From positions 636,754 through 700,753 of the forward strand of contig NZ_JACHHZ010000004.1 of the NCBI RefSeq assembly GCF_014202975.1: DNA of 64,000 nucleotides, read 5' to 3'. This DNA is from Povalibacter uvarum. Its GTDB lineage: Bacteria; Pseudomonadota; Gammaproteobacteria; Steroidobacterales; Steroidobacteraceae. The notes under the pieces are model-generated. The model was not told the DNA's origin. It ran no database searches and saw only the letters and a program-made list of their open reading frames with translations. Shown one piece after another: positions 32,646 through 41,500 of this stretch; position 1 is the first letter of the stretch, and every line of letters starts with the position of its first letter. A program made the position numbers and the translations under genes.

Positions 32646-32935
32646 CGTTCCGCCAAGCAAGCGATTCCGTCAATGACTGCGGCTGTGCGAATGTCCCATG
32701 CACGGGTCGCCATCATATGGACCAGCGTTGCCCTCCTCAAATAGGGAATTCCGAAGTATGCGACGCGCGGGGGCAGTCTGATCTAAGGTCAGCGAGCAAG
32801 CCGACTGGGTTAGATCGTATCTGTGCGGCCGGTTGTCAATTGGCCTGATCAGGTAATTGTCGCGGTCGATTTCTCCGGATATTCCTGTATGCGTACCGCG
32901 CTGCCGCGCGGTTTACAAGGAATCGGGAGAGGAAC

Positions 32936-33544
32936 GTGGATATACCCGTGAGGACGGAGCCTATCGATCAGGAGCTACGGCGGCGGCAACTCGCCCGTCG
33001 CCTGGTCGCTCATCGAGCGCGCACACAGACGATCTTCCTCCTTACGGGTCTTTCGCGGCACCAACTCGCGACGCTGCGGCAGCGTTGGCGCGTTACTGGC
33101 GAAATGCGTCATCGTGGACCACCGCCAACATCGTTCGCTGTGTTCCTATCTACGCTGCGTAAGCGCGAGGAAGCAGCCGCGCTAGCCGTACATTGGAGAG
33201 TGCTGGAGAGCGTAGGAATCGCGAACGACAAGGCGGTGCGAAAGATGACACCCGTCGAGCTAGGCGAGCGGCTGTGCGCAGCCTTCGAATCGTATCTCGC
33301 ATGCTTTCCGAAGTCCGCGCTTGACCTCGAGCATCTGGTCCTGCTTGTTCGGGGCCTTGAGCAAGCCGACACCATTGCGCTTTCACGCTGCAACCACTGT
33401 GAAGCTGTAACTCTCGCGGATCTGCTTGAGGCACGCCGCCGCCTTTGCTCCCATTGTCAGGGTATGGCGGATGCGGCAGTGCCGACAGAGCCAAGAAATT
33501 CTTTCTCAGGAATAGGAGAGGCGTCTCAGCAGGAACTGTTCTGA
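32936..33544 (+). CDS. FlhC-like transcriptional regulator
   Basis: This 202-residue protein resembles FlhC/SetC. It has an N-terminal helical DNA-binding region (IFLLTGLSRHQLATLRQRW) and a C-terminal four-cysteine zinc site (CNHCEAVTL...LCSHC). FlhC-type activators work with an FlhD-type partner; in SXT-family ICEs SetC/SetD switch on transfer genes. The start is GTG 32936 after GGGAGAGG. It lies 1.5 kb upstream of virB2. A role as the transfer activator is inferred from that analogy. Confidence 0.75.
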   Translation: MDIPVRTEPIDQELRRRQLARRLVAHRARTQTIFLLTGLSRHQLATLRQRWRVTGEMRHRGPPPTSFAVFLSTLRKREEAAALAVHWRVLESVGIANDKAVRKMTPVELGERLCAAFESYLACFPKSALDLEHLVLLVRGLEQADTIALSRCNHCEAVTLADLLEARRRLCSHCQGMADAAVPTEPRNSFSGIGEASQQELF

Positions 33545-33568
33545 TGCATGGATGGATAGAGGCAAGTC

Positions 33569-34237
33569 ATGTCGAACCCAATCCTTGATGAACCCCCATA
33601 CACCCCAGGTCCGTCCGAGTTCGCGGGGAAGGCCGCGCAGGCGCTGACGCGAGTTTATGCGCTGAACGAACGATGCCTTGAACTATTCATTGAACTCGCG
33701 CGCCCGGAACGGCATCCCGCCACCACCGCCATCGTCAGTCAACACCGAAGCCTCTGGCGCAGCCTGACCGTGACCGCGCGGAAGCGTGCGGCGCGCGCAC
33801 CATTCCTGCTGCTGGATGTAGAGTTCCAAGACGCTGATTGGTGGCGATCGGCCAGGGATCTTCGCTCGAATCATCGGAGAAAGATGGTTCTGCACGCGGC
33901 CTTCCCTGGAAAGATCGCTGGCGAACTCATGCGCGAGACGCTGATGCTTGCCTGGAGTACCGTCGCGTTCGACCGTGGCGCGGCAAGCATCCTGCTCGGC
34001 ATGACGCCCTCGGTGAGCGCGGTCATCGCCGGGCTCGGTCCTCAGGATGTAGAGCGCATCGCCACTCGGCACAGCCCCCACCTACGGCCACGTTGGGAGG
34101 ATTTTCCGGCGTTCTGGGGCAAGCTCCTGGCAGCGGCGCACGACAGCGACGAGGAAGCGCTGCACGAGATCCATCTGCATGGTGCGCAACTGATCGGCGG
34201 CGAATTGCTTCCACTGCTCAACGGCAGATTCGTATGA
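33569..34237 (+). CDS. Unknown ICE protein, possible FlhD-like partner
   Basis: This 222-residue protein follows the FlhC-like gene after 24 bases with a GAGG ribosome site. Its C-terminal half (AASILLGMTPSVSAVIAGL...HLRPRWEDFPAFW) is helical with a helix-turn-helix look. The N-terminal half (DVEFQDADWWRSARD) is not recognised. Length exceeds FlhD (about 110). The position after an FlhC-like gene and before virB2 suggests the two act together. This is an inference; no firm family match is seen. Confidence 0.5.
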   Translation: MSNPILDEPPYTPGPSEFAGKAAQALTRVYALNERCLELFIELARPERHPATTAIVSQHRSLWRSLTVTARKRAARAPFLLLDVEFQDADWWRSARDLRSNHRRKMVLHAAFPGKIAGELMRETLMLAWSTVAFDRGAASILLGMTPSVSAVIAGLGPQDVERIATRHSPHLRPRWEDFPAFWGKLLAAAHDSDEEALHEIHLHGAQLIGGELLPLLNGRFV

Positions 34238-34289
34238 CTCGGTCAGCGAACAGCCGAGGCGTTGTCTGGCCGTTTATCCGAGCGGCAAG

Positions 34290-34355
34290 TTTCGCCGAAA
34301 AATCGGCTGAACAGATCCAATTTTTCCCAAAGTATCGGCCGAATTTTCCGCGAAA
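34290..34355. promoter_or_regulatory. Paired inverted operator-like sites upstream of virB2
   Basis: The forward strand at 34290-34309 reads TTTCGCCG-AAAAAT-CGGCTG, and the reverse strand at 34336-34355 reads TTTCGCGG-AAAATT-CGGCCG. Extending each by one base gives 18 of 21 identity. They face each other across 26 bases, about 70-135 bases before the virB2 start. A third near-identical site lies before mobC. They are probably binding sites of an ICE regulator. Confidence 0.6.
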
Positions 34356-34426
34356 CCGTGCTCTCACCAAGAGTCGCTGCGATGTTTCTCTAGCGTCCCC
34401 CAGAAAAAACCGAATGGGATGCGAAC

Positions 34427-34720
34427 GTGAGACAGATCGATACAGCGATGGTGCGAAAGGCGGCGGTTGTCGTCCTCGTCGCAGTTCCGATGCTCGCCTT
34501 TGCGCAGCAGTCACCCTTCGACACGGGAGCGAACTCGCTCGTCACGTTCGCGCTGGCGATTGCTACGCCCATCGCCATTCTCGTCGTGATCGGCGCCGCC
34601 ATTGCCGCAGCAGTGGGGCGTATCAGCTGGGGTTGGGTGGTCGGCGCCATCGTCGGAATCGCCGCGATCTTCGGCTCACCGCAGATCGTTGCGTGGATTC
34701 GCGGGATGTTCGGGGTATAG
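34427..34720 (+). CDS. virB2: VirB2/TrbC-family major pilin
   Basis: This 97-residue precursor has a long signal segment (MVRKAAVVVLVAVPMLAFAQQ). Two hydrophobic helices are separated by a short polar loop (FALAIATPIAILVVIGAAIA and ISWGWVVGAIVGIAAIFG), as in VirB2. After cleavage it forms the conjugative pilus. It is the first gene of the T4SS operon. GTG 34427 is used, although ATG 34448 is possible. Confidence 0.85.
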   Translation: MRQIDTAMVRKAAVVVLVAVPMLAFAQQSPFDTGANSLVTFALAIATPIAILVVIGAAIAAAVGRISWGWVVGAIVGIAAIFGSPQIVAWIRGMFGV

Positions 34721-34730
34721 GAGCGCTGAC

Positions 34731-35129
34731 ATGAGCGAGCGGAACACAGGGCTCACGGCTGATCCATTGTTCGTCGGTATCACGCGCCCGCCGATGCGTT
34801 GGGGTGTGGCCTACGAGGCGCTGCTCTTGAACCTGGTCGTCACGATGGAAGTGTTTGTGATGACCAAGAATCTCCTGACGCTGCTGATCGCGATTCCTAT
34901 TCACGGCGTCTGCGCATTGCTCTGTGCACGTGACGCCCGCTTCTTTCATCTGATGCTGCTCTGGGTTCGGACCCGCCTGCCAGCCTATCTGGGCACCGCG
35001 AGGCTCTGGCATGCCGCGAGCCATAGCCCGCTGGTACTGGACTTACCCGACATCTACGGCAGGCGCAGGGCGGTGGTCACGGTGCGTGTACAGATAAACG
35101 CAATCGGAGCACGGCGATGGCGGGTCTAA
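34731..35129 (+). CDS. virB3: VirB3-family T4SS inner membrane protein
   Basis: This 132-residue protein starts with a VirB3-like segment (LTADPLFVGITRPPMRWGV) followed by two close membrane helices. VirB3 helps pilus assembly with VirB4. It lies 10 bases after virB2 and overlaps virB4 by 13 bases. The C-terminus is about 25 residues longer than typical VirB3. Confidence 0.85.
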   Translation: MSERNTGLTADPLFVGITRPPMRWGVAYEALLLNLVVTMEVFVMTKNLLTLLIAIPIHGVCALLCARDARFFHLMLLWVRTRLPAYLGTARLWHAASHSPLVLDLPDIYGRRRAVVTVRVQINAIGARRWRV

Positions 35130-37561
35130 ATCGTCTGGCGGCGAGCCGCCGCGAATTGCCCGCTGCACGACAGATTCCTTACACGGCGCACGTGTCCGAG
35201 AGCCTCGTGCAGACACAAGCTGGCGACTACGCGCAGGTGTTTCGTCTCGCTGGCGCGAGCTTCGAGAGTGCGGACGACGAGGAGCTCAATAATTGGCACG
35301 AGCGGCTCAATGTGACGTGGCGGAACATCGCGAGTCCGAACGTCGCGCTTTGGATGCACGTGCTCCGCCGCCGCGGGCGCAGCGCTTCCGGCGAAACGAC
35401 CGCTACCGGTTTCGCTGGAACGCTCGCGCGAAAGTACCGCGAGCGCCTCGCCGGTGAGACTCTCATGGTTAACGAGCTGTACCTATCCGTCGTATATCGC
35501 CCCGTCACGGGAGCGACCACTGGGGCAGCCGCAAAACTCCTGTCCCGCACGGCGTGCGGCGGAGAGAACGTCGGTCTTGCCGATGCGATCGATGCCTGCG
35601 AGAAGCTCGGCCAGACCGTCGCCGCGTCGCTCGCTCGCTATGAGCCCGAGCGCCTGAGTGTCTACAACTCCAATGAGCGATGCTTCTCGAGGCTGCTGGA
35701 GTTCTTCGGTGTGCTCGTCAACGGTGAGTGGCAGGCCATGCCCTTGCCGCGCGCCCCCCTGAATGAAGTGCTCGCCACTACCCGACCGCTCTTCGGCAGC
35801 GAGGTGATCGAGTATCGCCTCCCCAGCGAGACGCGGCTGGGAGCGTTCCTCGGCATCAAGGAATACCCGACGCCGACCAGTGTCGGCATGTGCAACGCCT
35901 TGCTGTCGGCACCGTTCGAATTCGTGTTCACACAATCCTTCTCATTCCTGACAAAAGGTACCGCACAGGGATTGCTGCAACGGCAGTACAACCGCATGGC
36001 GAATGCCGGCGATTTCGCGGTCAGCCAGGCGGAGGAACTCAAGGAGGCGCTCGATGCGCTGACCGCCAATGAATTCGTGGTGGGGGATCATCACTTCACG
36101 TTGCAGGTCCTCACACCGGTGTCGGCGGCGCGCTCGGGTGCGGACACGAGCCTCCTGAAACGTCTCAACGACGACGTCGCACTTGCCCGAGCCATGCTCG
36201 CGGACTGCGGCATGGCCATCGCACGTGAGGACCTTGCCCTTGAGGCTGCATTCTGGGCTCAGCTACCCGGTTGCTTCAATTTACGGCCACGCAAGGCGCC
36301 AATCAGCTCGCGCAACTTCGCGGCGATGACCCCGTTCCACAACTATCCCGTCGGTCGCGCCACGGGCAATCACTGGGGTGATGCGCTCGCGCTTCTGGTC
36401 ACGAGCGCACGATCACCGTACTACTTCAGCCTCCATGCGTCAGATCCGCGGGATCCCGAGGGCGGCAGTCGCAAAGATACGGGCCACACATTCGTTTGCG
36501 GTCCGACGGGATCAGGCAAGACCGTGTTTATCGGGTTCATGATCTCGATGCTTGCGGGGCAAGGCACGACGCAGGTCGTGTTCGATAAGGATCAAGGACT
36601 GAAGATCCTCGTGTGCGCCCTCGGTGGTGTCTATTTCCCGCTCAAGCCCGGTGAGCCGACGGGATTCAACCCTCTGCAGCTCGACCCTACAGCGGCTAAT
36701 GTCGAATTCCTGAAAGCATGGCTTCGCATGCTTGCGCGCGGCTCCGCTCCGCTTACCACACGCGAACAGGCCGATCTCGATCAGGCGCTGCGCGGGACAC
36801 TGGCGCTTGAGCGGTCGGCACGACGGTTGTCCCGGCTGATCGAATTTACGGATCCGACGCGAGCCGACGGTATCCACGCGCGCCTTGCGCGTTGGTGTCA
36901 CAGTGCCGGTGGCGAATACGCCTGGGTGTTCGACAACTCGATGGATTCTGTCGTGCCGCAGTTGGCCGGCAACACCACGATCGGGTTCGACGTGACGCAC
37001 TTTCTGACGCACGAGCTGATCCGCGGACCTCTCAACCGTTATCTCTTCCATCTTGTCGAACAGCTACTCGATGGTCGTCGTCTCGTGTGCTGGGTGGACG
37101 AGTTCTCGAACGCGCTCGCCGATGCCGATTTCGAGAATTTCGCGGACAACGCGCCGAAGACCTGGCGCAAGTTGAACGGCGTGCTGTGCGCGGCTACGCA
37201 AACGGCGCGTGGTGTCCTCGAAAGCCGCATCGCGCGAACCATCGTCGAGCAGACGGCGACTAAGGTGTTCTTTCCGAATCCGGACGCCGACACGCGGGAC
37301 TACATCGAGGGCTTCGGCCTCACCGAGCGCGAGTTCAAACTGCTCAAAGAGCAGCTCGAGCCCGGGTCGCGGATGTTCCTTGTGAAGCAGGGGCATTACA
37401 GCATCGTCTGCGCGCTTGATCTTAAGGGATTCGATGGCGAGCTCGCGGTGATCTCGGGTCGCCGCAGTACGGTCGAACAGATGCATCAGATCATGCAGAC
37501 CGTGGGGACTGAGCCGGCACAGTGGTTGCCCGTCTTTCTGCAACGGTTTGAACGGCGCTGA
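35117..37561 (+). CDS. virB4: VirB4 T4SS ATPase
   Basis: This 814-residue ATPase powers pilus assembly and transfer. Walker A is GPTGSGKTVF near residues 460-468 and Walker B VCWVDEFSNAL near 657. The N-terminal half carries the CagE/TrbE-type region. Length is normal. It overlaps virB3 and is followed by virB5 after 40 bases. Confidence 0.95.
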   Translation: MAGLNRLAASRRELPAARQIPYTAHVSESLVQTQAGDYAQVFRLAGASFESADDEELNNWHERLNVTWRNIASPNVALWMHVLRRRGRSASGETTATGFAGTLARKYRERLAGETLMVNELYLSVVYRPVTGATTGAAAKLLSRTACGGENVGLADAIDACEKLGQTVAASLARYEPERLSVYNSNERCFSRLLEFFGVLVNGEWQAMPLPRAPLNEVLATTRPLFGSEVIEYRLPSETRLGAFLGIKEYPTPTSVGMCNALLSAPFEFVFTQSFSFLTKGTAQGLLQRQYNRMANAGDFAVSQAEELKEALDALTANEFVVGDHHFTLQVLTPVSAARSGADTSLLKRLNDDVALARAMLADCGMAIAREDLALEAAFWAQLPGCFNLRPRKAPISSRNFAAMTPFHNYPVGRATGNHWGDALALLVTSARSPYYFSLHASDPRDPEGGSRKDTGHTFVCGPTGSGKTVFIGFMISMLAGQGTTQVVFDKDQGLKILVCALGGVYFPLKPGEPTGFNPLQLDPTAANVEFLKAWLRMLARGSAPLTTREQADLDQALRGTLALERSARRLSRLIEFTDPTRADGIHARLARWCHSAGGEYAWVFDNSMDSVVPQLAGNTTIGFDVTHFLTHELIRGPLNRYLFHLVEQLLDGRRLVCWVDEFSNALADADFENFADNAPKTWRKLNGVLCAATQTARGVLESRIARTIVEQTATKVFFPNPDADTRDYIEGFGLTEREFKLLKEQLEPGSRMFLVKQGHYSIVCALDLKGFDGELAVISGRRSTVEQMHQIMQTVGTEPAQWLPVFLQRFERR

Positions 37562-37601
37562 AGAGGTTGCTTGGGTTAACGAGATGATGGAGGTACTTGC
37601 C

Positions 37602-38315
37602 ATGACATTGCTCAAGGTCCGCCAGTTACTCATATCCATAGTGTTAAGTCTCGGCATCACACCCGTGGCGAACGCGCAGTGGGCTGTGGTCGACGTGGGC
37701 GCCATCGCGCAGCTCGTCCAGCAGGTCAATACGATGCGACAGCAGCTCGAGACGACGCGCGATCAGCTGCAGCAGGCGCGAGTAACACTCGACTCAATGC
37801 GTGGCGGGCGCGGTATGGAGCAGCTGCTCGCCGGAACGGCACGCAACTACCTGCCATCCGATTGGCAAGAGCTGGCAGCAGTGCTCGATGAGGCCAGCGC
37901 GAGCTACAGCACACTCGCCACGGAGCTGCAGCGGCTCATCAACGCCAACGCGATCCTCACGCCGCAGCAGATAGGAGCGCTGTCACCAGCGGAGCGCTCG
38001 CAACTGGAGGCCGCACGGCGCTCGGCCGCGATGCTGCAGGCGCTGACGCGAGAGGCGCTGTCCGCAACCAGCCGCCGATTCGGATCGATCCAGCAGCTCA
38101 TCGATGCCATTCCGCAAGCAGGCGACCAGAAAGCGATTCTCGATCTGCAGGCGCGCATCCAGGCGGAGCAAGGAATGCTGCAGAACGAGGCGACGAAACT
38201 TGGCGTGCTGTATCAGGCGGCGCAGGCCGAAGAGTGGGCACGCAAGCAGCGCGTACGCGAGCAGGCCATCGCCTCGATTGGTTCTCTCCGTGACCTTCCT
38301 CCAATGGGGCTCTGA
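37602..38315 (+). CDS. virB5: VirB5-family minor pilin protein
   Basis: This 237-residue protein has a signal peptide (ISIVLSLGITPVANA), then a coiled-coil helix (VQQVNTMRQQLETTRDQLQQ) and an alanine/glutamine-rich helical body. These are VirB5 features for the pilus tip. GGAGG precedes ATG 37602. Its last residues, GSLRDLPPMGL, recur in the following EexN-like protein. Confidence 0.85.
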   Translation: MTLLKVRQLLISIVLSLGITPVANAQWAVVDVGAIAQLVQQVNTMRQQLETTRDQLQQARVTLDSMRGGRGMEQLLAGTARNYLPSDWQELAAVLDEASASYSTLATELQRLINANAILTPQQIGALSPAERSQLEAARRSAAMLQALTREALSATSRRFGSIQQLIDAIPQAGDQKAILDLQARIQAEQGMLQNEATKLGVLYQAAQAEEWARKQRVREQAIASIGSLRDLPPMGL

Positions 38316-38316
38316 C

Positions 38317-38703
38317 ATGACTACCAATCAACAGTCGACTCGACGCATTCGGCACGGCGCACAAGGCGTACGGTGGTGTTTAGGGATCGTTGTCACGATC
38401 AGTGCCGCCGCCTGTGCGCCGTCGCCGGAGCCGACGCACCAGACGGTCGAGTACTACCGCGCCAATCGGGAGGCGCGGGAGGCAAGAGTAGCTGAATGCG
38501 CCAATGATCCCGGTGCACTGGGCAAGACGCCCGATTGCATCAATGCGAAGCAGGCGGCGCAGATTGAAGACATCGGGAACCTTCGCGACCTGCCGCCAAT
38601 GGGCTTGTTGAAGGACGCGGAAGAAGGGTCGGCGAAAACCGATTCATCCACCGGCTCATCCCGCCCCCAAGGCACCGACCGCCCGCCTCGTGAGGCGAGG
38701 TAA
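38317..38703 (+). CDS. EexN-like entry-exclusion lipoprotein
   Basis: This 128-residue protein has a lipoprotein signal (GIVVTISAAACAPSP) and the EexN-type core VEYYRANREAREARVAECAN followed by a conserved Cys in KTPDCINAKQAA. EexN proteins block redundant transfer between cells that already hold the element. The core ends in GNLRDLPPMGLLKD, nearly identical to the end of VirB5. The start lies 1 base after the virB5 stop. Confidence 0.8.
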   Translation: MTTNQQSTRRIRHGAQGVRWCLGIVVTISAAACAPSPEPTHQTVEYYRANREAREARVAECANDPGALGKTPDCINAKQAAQIEDIGNLRDLPPMGLLKDAEEGSAKTDSSTGSSRPQGTDRPPREAR

Positions 38704-38718
38704 GCAGGAGACATACCA

Positions 38719-39729
38719 GTGGGCTTCTTCGCCGAGTTCAATGCCTGGCTGACCAGGATCCTTGCCACCTATATCAGTGACAACACGGCGAGGATGGCCG
38801 CGGTGCTTGAGCCCACGATCGTGACGCTCGCCATCCTGTACGTCGTGATCTGGGGATACCTGCACCTCGTCGGGAAGATCGAAGAGCCCTTCATTACCGG
38901 GGTGAAACGCCTTGTCGTGCTTGCCGTGATTCTCGGCGCGAGCCTGTCTCTGTGGCTCTACAACCCAGTCATCGTCGATACTTTTTTCAACGCCCCCACC
39001 CAGCTCGCGGCGGCAGCGATCGGCGGTTACGACTCGGTCTCAGCGGTGGATGGCATCCTCCTTCGGGGTGGCGACGCCGGCTACTTGCTAATTCAGAAGG
39101 GCGGGATCCTCGATGGCAACTTCTCGTACTACCTAGCCGGATTCGCCGTCCATCTGATCGTCGGACTGACCGTCATCTACACGGTCTTCCTGCTGACGTT
39201 ATCGAGAATCGCATTATCAGTCCTGCTCGCGCTCGGGCCGCTCTTCATTGCGCTCCTCTTCTTTGAGACAACGAAGCGTTTCTTCGAGTCCTGGATTGCG
39301 CAGATGGCGAACTACGCATTCATTAGCATTCTGACCGTGCTCGTCGCAGCACTCATGCTGAACGTTCTGTCGTCCGCTGCTCAGCAAGCGGCGAGCGCGG
39401 GTGGCGGAATCCAGATCGCGCACGCGGTCAGACTGTGCTTGGCCGCGGGGCTCACATTCCTTGTGATGAGACAGGTCATGCCTATGGCGGCCGGCCTCGC
39501 CAGCGGACTTGCGCTCTCGACCTTCGGCGCTATGAGTGCAGCAATCGCATGGGGGTTCGGTACCGCGACACGCGGTGGCGGGCAGTTCTTGCGCGGCCTG
39601 GCGGACCGTGAGACGACGCGGTGGGATTCGTTGAGCAGGAAGGCCGGCCACTACGCTCGTCGTGGTGTCGGCGCCGGCGTCGGGCGTCTCACGCGCGGTT
39701 GGCGCGAGAACACGATTCGTCCTCGGTGA
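38719..39729 (+). CDS. virB6: VirB6/TrbL-family T4SS membrane channel protein
   Basis: This 336-residue polytopic protein has at least six hydrophobic segments, including TIVTLAILYVVIWGYLHLVG and VHLIVGLTVIYTVFLLTLSR. It has the TrbL/VirB6 organisation and an Arg/Gly-rich C-terminal tail. It forms part of the inner-membrane translocation channel. The start is GTG 38719 with AGGAG upstream. Confidence 0.88.
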   Translation: MGFFAEFNAWLTRILATYISDNTARMAAVLEPTIVTLAILYVVIWGYLHLVGKIEEPFITGVKRLVVLAVILGASLSLWLYNPVIVDTFFNAPTQLAAAAIGGYDSVSAVDGILLRGGDAGYLLIQKGGILDGNFSYYLAGFAVHLIVGLTVIYTVFLLTLSRIALSVLLALGPLFIALLFFETTKRFFESWIAQMANYAFISILTVLVAALMLNVLSSAAQQAASAGGGIQIAHAVRLCLAAGLTFLVMRQVMPMAAGLASGLALSTFGAMSAAIAWGFGTATRGGGQFLRGLADRETTRWDSLSRKAGHYARRGVGAGVGRLTRGWRENTIRPR

Positions 39730-39748
39730 TGCGCAAGCGGGGTACAGC

Positions 39749-39928
39749 ATGAGAGCGTTTGTCGTGGCGTATGTGATCGTGACGCTTTCGGGCTGCGCGT
39801 CGCACGGCGATCTTGTTGGATGTGACGGAGGACTGGAACCGATCAACACACCTATGCATCGTGCGGTGCAAGCGGTCGTACCGGTCGCCAGCAGGGAGTC
39901 CGATGCAACGAGGTCGGATCGTGAGTAG
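39749..39928 (+). CDS. virB7: VirB7-like small lipoprotein
   Basis: This 59-residue protein has a lipoprotein signal (MRAFVVAYVIVTLSGCASHG) with the lipobox LSGC. Position between virB6 and virB8, size and lipobox fit VirB7, which stabilises VirB9 in the outer-membrane core. The sequence itself is too short for family recognition. It overlaps the virB8 start by 26 bases. Confidence 0.65.
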   Translation: MRAFVVAYVIVTLSGCASHGDLVGCDGGLEPINTPMHRAVQAVVPVASRESDATRSDRE

Positions 39929-40679
39929 AGACACCGCACTTGATGCCTACTTCGCCGAGGCGGCGTCCTGGGATGCCGATCGATCGGCCCAGGCGAAGCG
40001 AACGCTGCGTGTGGCCTGGTCCGTTGCGGGCGCCGGCTGGCTCTGCGCGATCATGATCGCAGCGGCTCTGATGTTTCTGATGCCCTTAAAGCGCGTCGAG
40101 CCGTTCCTCATCCGTGTCGACAACACGTCCGGGCTTGTAGACGTCGTGCCGGTGTTCGTCGGCCGGGCGGACATGCCCGAAGCGGTGACGCGCTATTTCC
40201 TCGATCACTACGTCAGCGTGTGCGAGCGCTTTACTCATGCGACCGCCGAGAGCGACTACGAGGAGTGCGGCGGGTTTCACACGCCGCAGCGGAATCAGGC
40301 GTGGTATGCGCAGTGGAATCGCAGCAACCCAGCCTCGCCGCTGAATGTGTACAAGGATGGAACCACGATCCGCGCGCAAGTCACATCGATCAGCTTTTTT
40401 ACACGCGCGGGCGGCACCACGGATCTTGCTCAAGTCCGCTATATCAAAGCCAAGCGGGCCGCGGATGGGGCGGAAGAACAGAAGAGCTATTGGATCGCAA
40501 CGATTCAGTACGCCTACGGTGACCCGTCGAAGGATCCCAAGCTGCGCCGCTGGAATCCGCTCGGATTTCGGATCATCGACTTTCGTCCAGAGCCGGAGGT
40601 TGTGACTGAACCAGGACCGAAGACCACACCCACGATCATGTCGACCGCCGCTTCCGCGCTGCCAGGGAGAACGCCGTGA
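39903..40679 (+). CDS. virB8: VirB8 T4SS inner membrane assembly protein
   Basis: This 258-residue bitopic protein has a short cytoplasmic N-terminus, one membrane helix (GAGWLCAIMIAAALMFLMPL) and a periplasmic NTF2-like domain that includes FLDHYVSVCERFTHATAE. It scaffolds VirB9 and VirB10. ATG 39903 has GGGAG upstream; GTG 39921 is the alternative. virB9 follows with a 4-base overlap. Confidence 0.9.
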   Translation: MQRGRIVSRDTALDAYFAEAASWDADRSAQAKRTLRVAWSVAGAGWLCAIMIAAALMFLMPLKRVEPFLIRVDNTSGLVDVVPVFVGRADMPEAVTRYFLDHYVSVCERFTHATAESDYEECGGFHTPQRNQAWYAQWNRSNPASPLNVYKDGTTIRAQVTSISFFTRAGGTTDLAQVRYIKAKRAADGAEEQKSYWIATIQYAYGDPSKDPKLRRWNPLGFRIIDFRPEPEVVTEPGPKTTPTIMSTAASALPGRTP

Positions 40680-41500
40680 GCATGAGGCGCTCACTCGCGT
40701 GCTGTGCGCTCGCACTGCTGCTGTTCGGCGGCGCCAATGTGACGCGCGCGGAAAGCGTACCGGCCCCGGGCTTGATCGATCCCCGCATCCGCACGACCAC
40801 CTACCGCGATGAGGAGGTCTATCACCTCCAAGGCTTCGTAGGTTACGGCCTTGAACTGGTTTTCCAGGAGGGCGAACAGTTCGTCGGCCACGCGGGCGGC
40901 GATCTGGACGCCATCATGTTCGGCGCGCACGAGAACCATGTAGTCCTGAAGCCCCGCGCTGCCAATGTCGGGACCAATTTCGTCGTGTACACGAACCGGC
41001 GTGCTTACCGCTTCGATTACACCGTCGCGGACCGCCGGCCGGATCCGCTGAATGACGAAGTGATCTACGCGGTGCGGTTCACCTACCCGCCATCGCCCGC
41101 GATCCCTGCCGGTCCGACACCCGCCGAACAAGTCGAGTCGAATCTTGCAGCTGCACGCGAGATCCGTCCGCGCAATATCGACTACTGGTTCTGTGGTCAT
41201 CCAGCCGTGAAGCCCGTTGCGGCATTCGATGACGGTGTTCATACGCGGCTCACGTTCGACAGCAAGACGGAGCTGCCCGCGATCTTCGTGCGCGGTGAGG
41301 ATGAGTCCGAGTCTCTGCTCAACTTCAGCGTCGATGACGGCGATATCGTCATTCACCGCGTTGCTCGGGAGTTCATCATCCGCCGCGGTCGGTTGACAGG
41401 CTGCGTCGTCAACAAGGGCTTTGTTGGCACGGGAGAGCGCTTGGAGTCCGGCACGGTTGCGCCGAGTGTTTGGCGTGAGCGTAAAGGAGCGCGCCCGTGA
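40676..41500 (+). CDS. virB9: VirB9 T4SS outer-membrane core protein
   Basis: This 274-residue secreted protein has a signal peptide (SLACCALALLLFGGANVTRA) and the N-terminal VirB9 domain with VVLKPRAANVGTNFVVYTNR. The C-terminal beta domain (RLTFDSKTELPAIFV, VVNKGFVGTG) binds VirB7 and VirB10. The start is GTG 40676, with an ATG two codons on. It overlaps virB10 by 4 bases. Confidence 0.92.
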   Translation: MSMRRSLACCALALLLFGGANVTRAESVPAPGLIDPRIRTTTYRDEEVYHLQGFVGYGLELVFQEGEQFVGHAGGDLDAIMFGAHENHVVLKPRAANVGTNFVVYTNRRAYRFDYTVADRRPDPLNDEVIYAVRFTYPPSPAIPAGPTPAEQVESNLAAAREIRPRNIDYWFCGHPAVKPVAAFDDGVHTRLTFDSKTELPAIFVRGEDESESLLNFSVDDGDIVIHRVAREFIIRRGRLTGCVVNKGFVGTGERLESGTVAPSVWRERKGARP

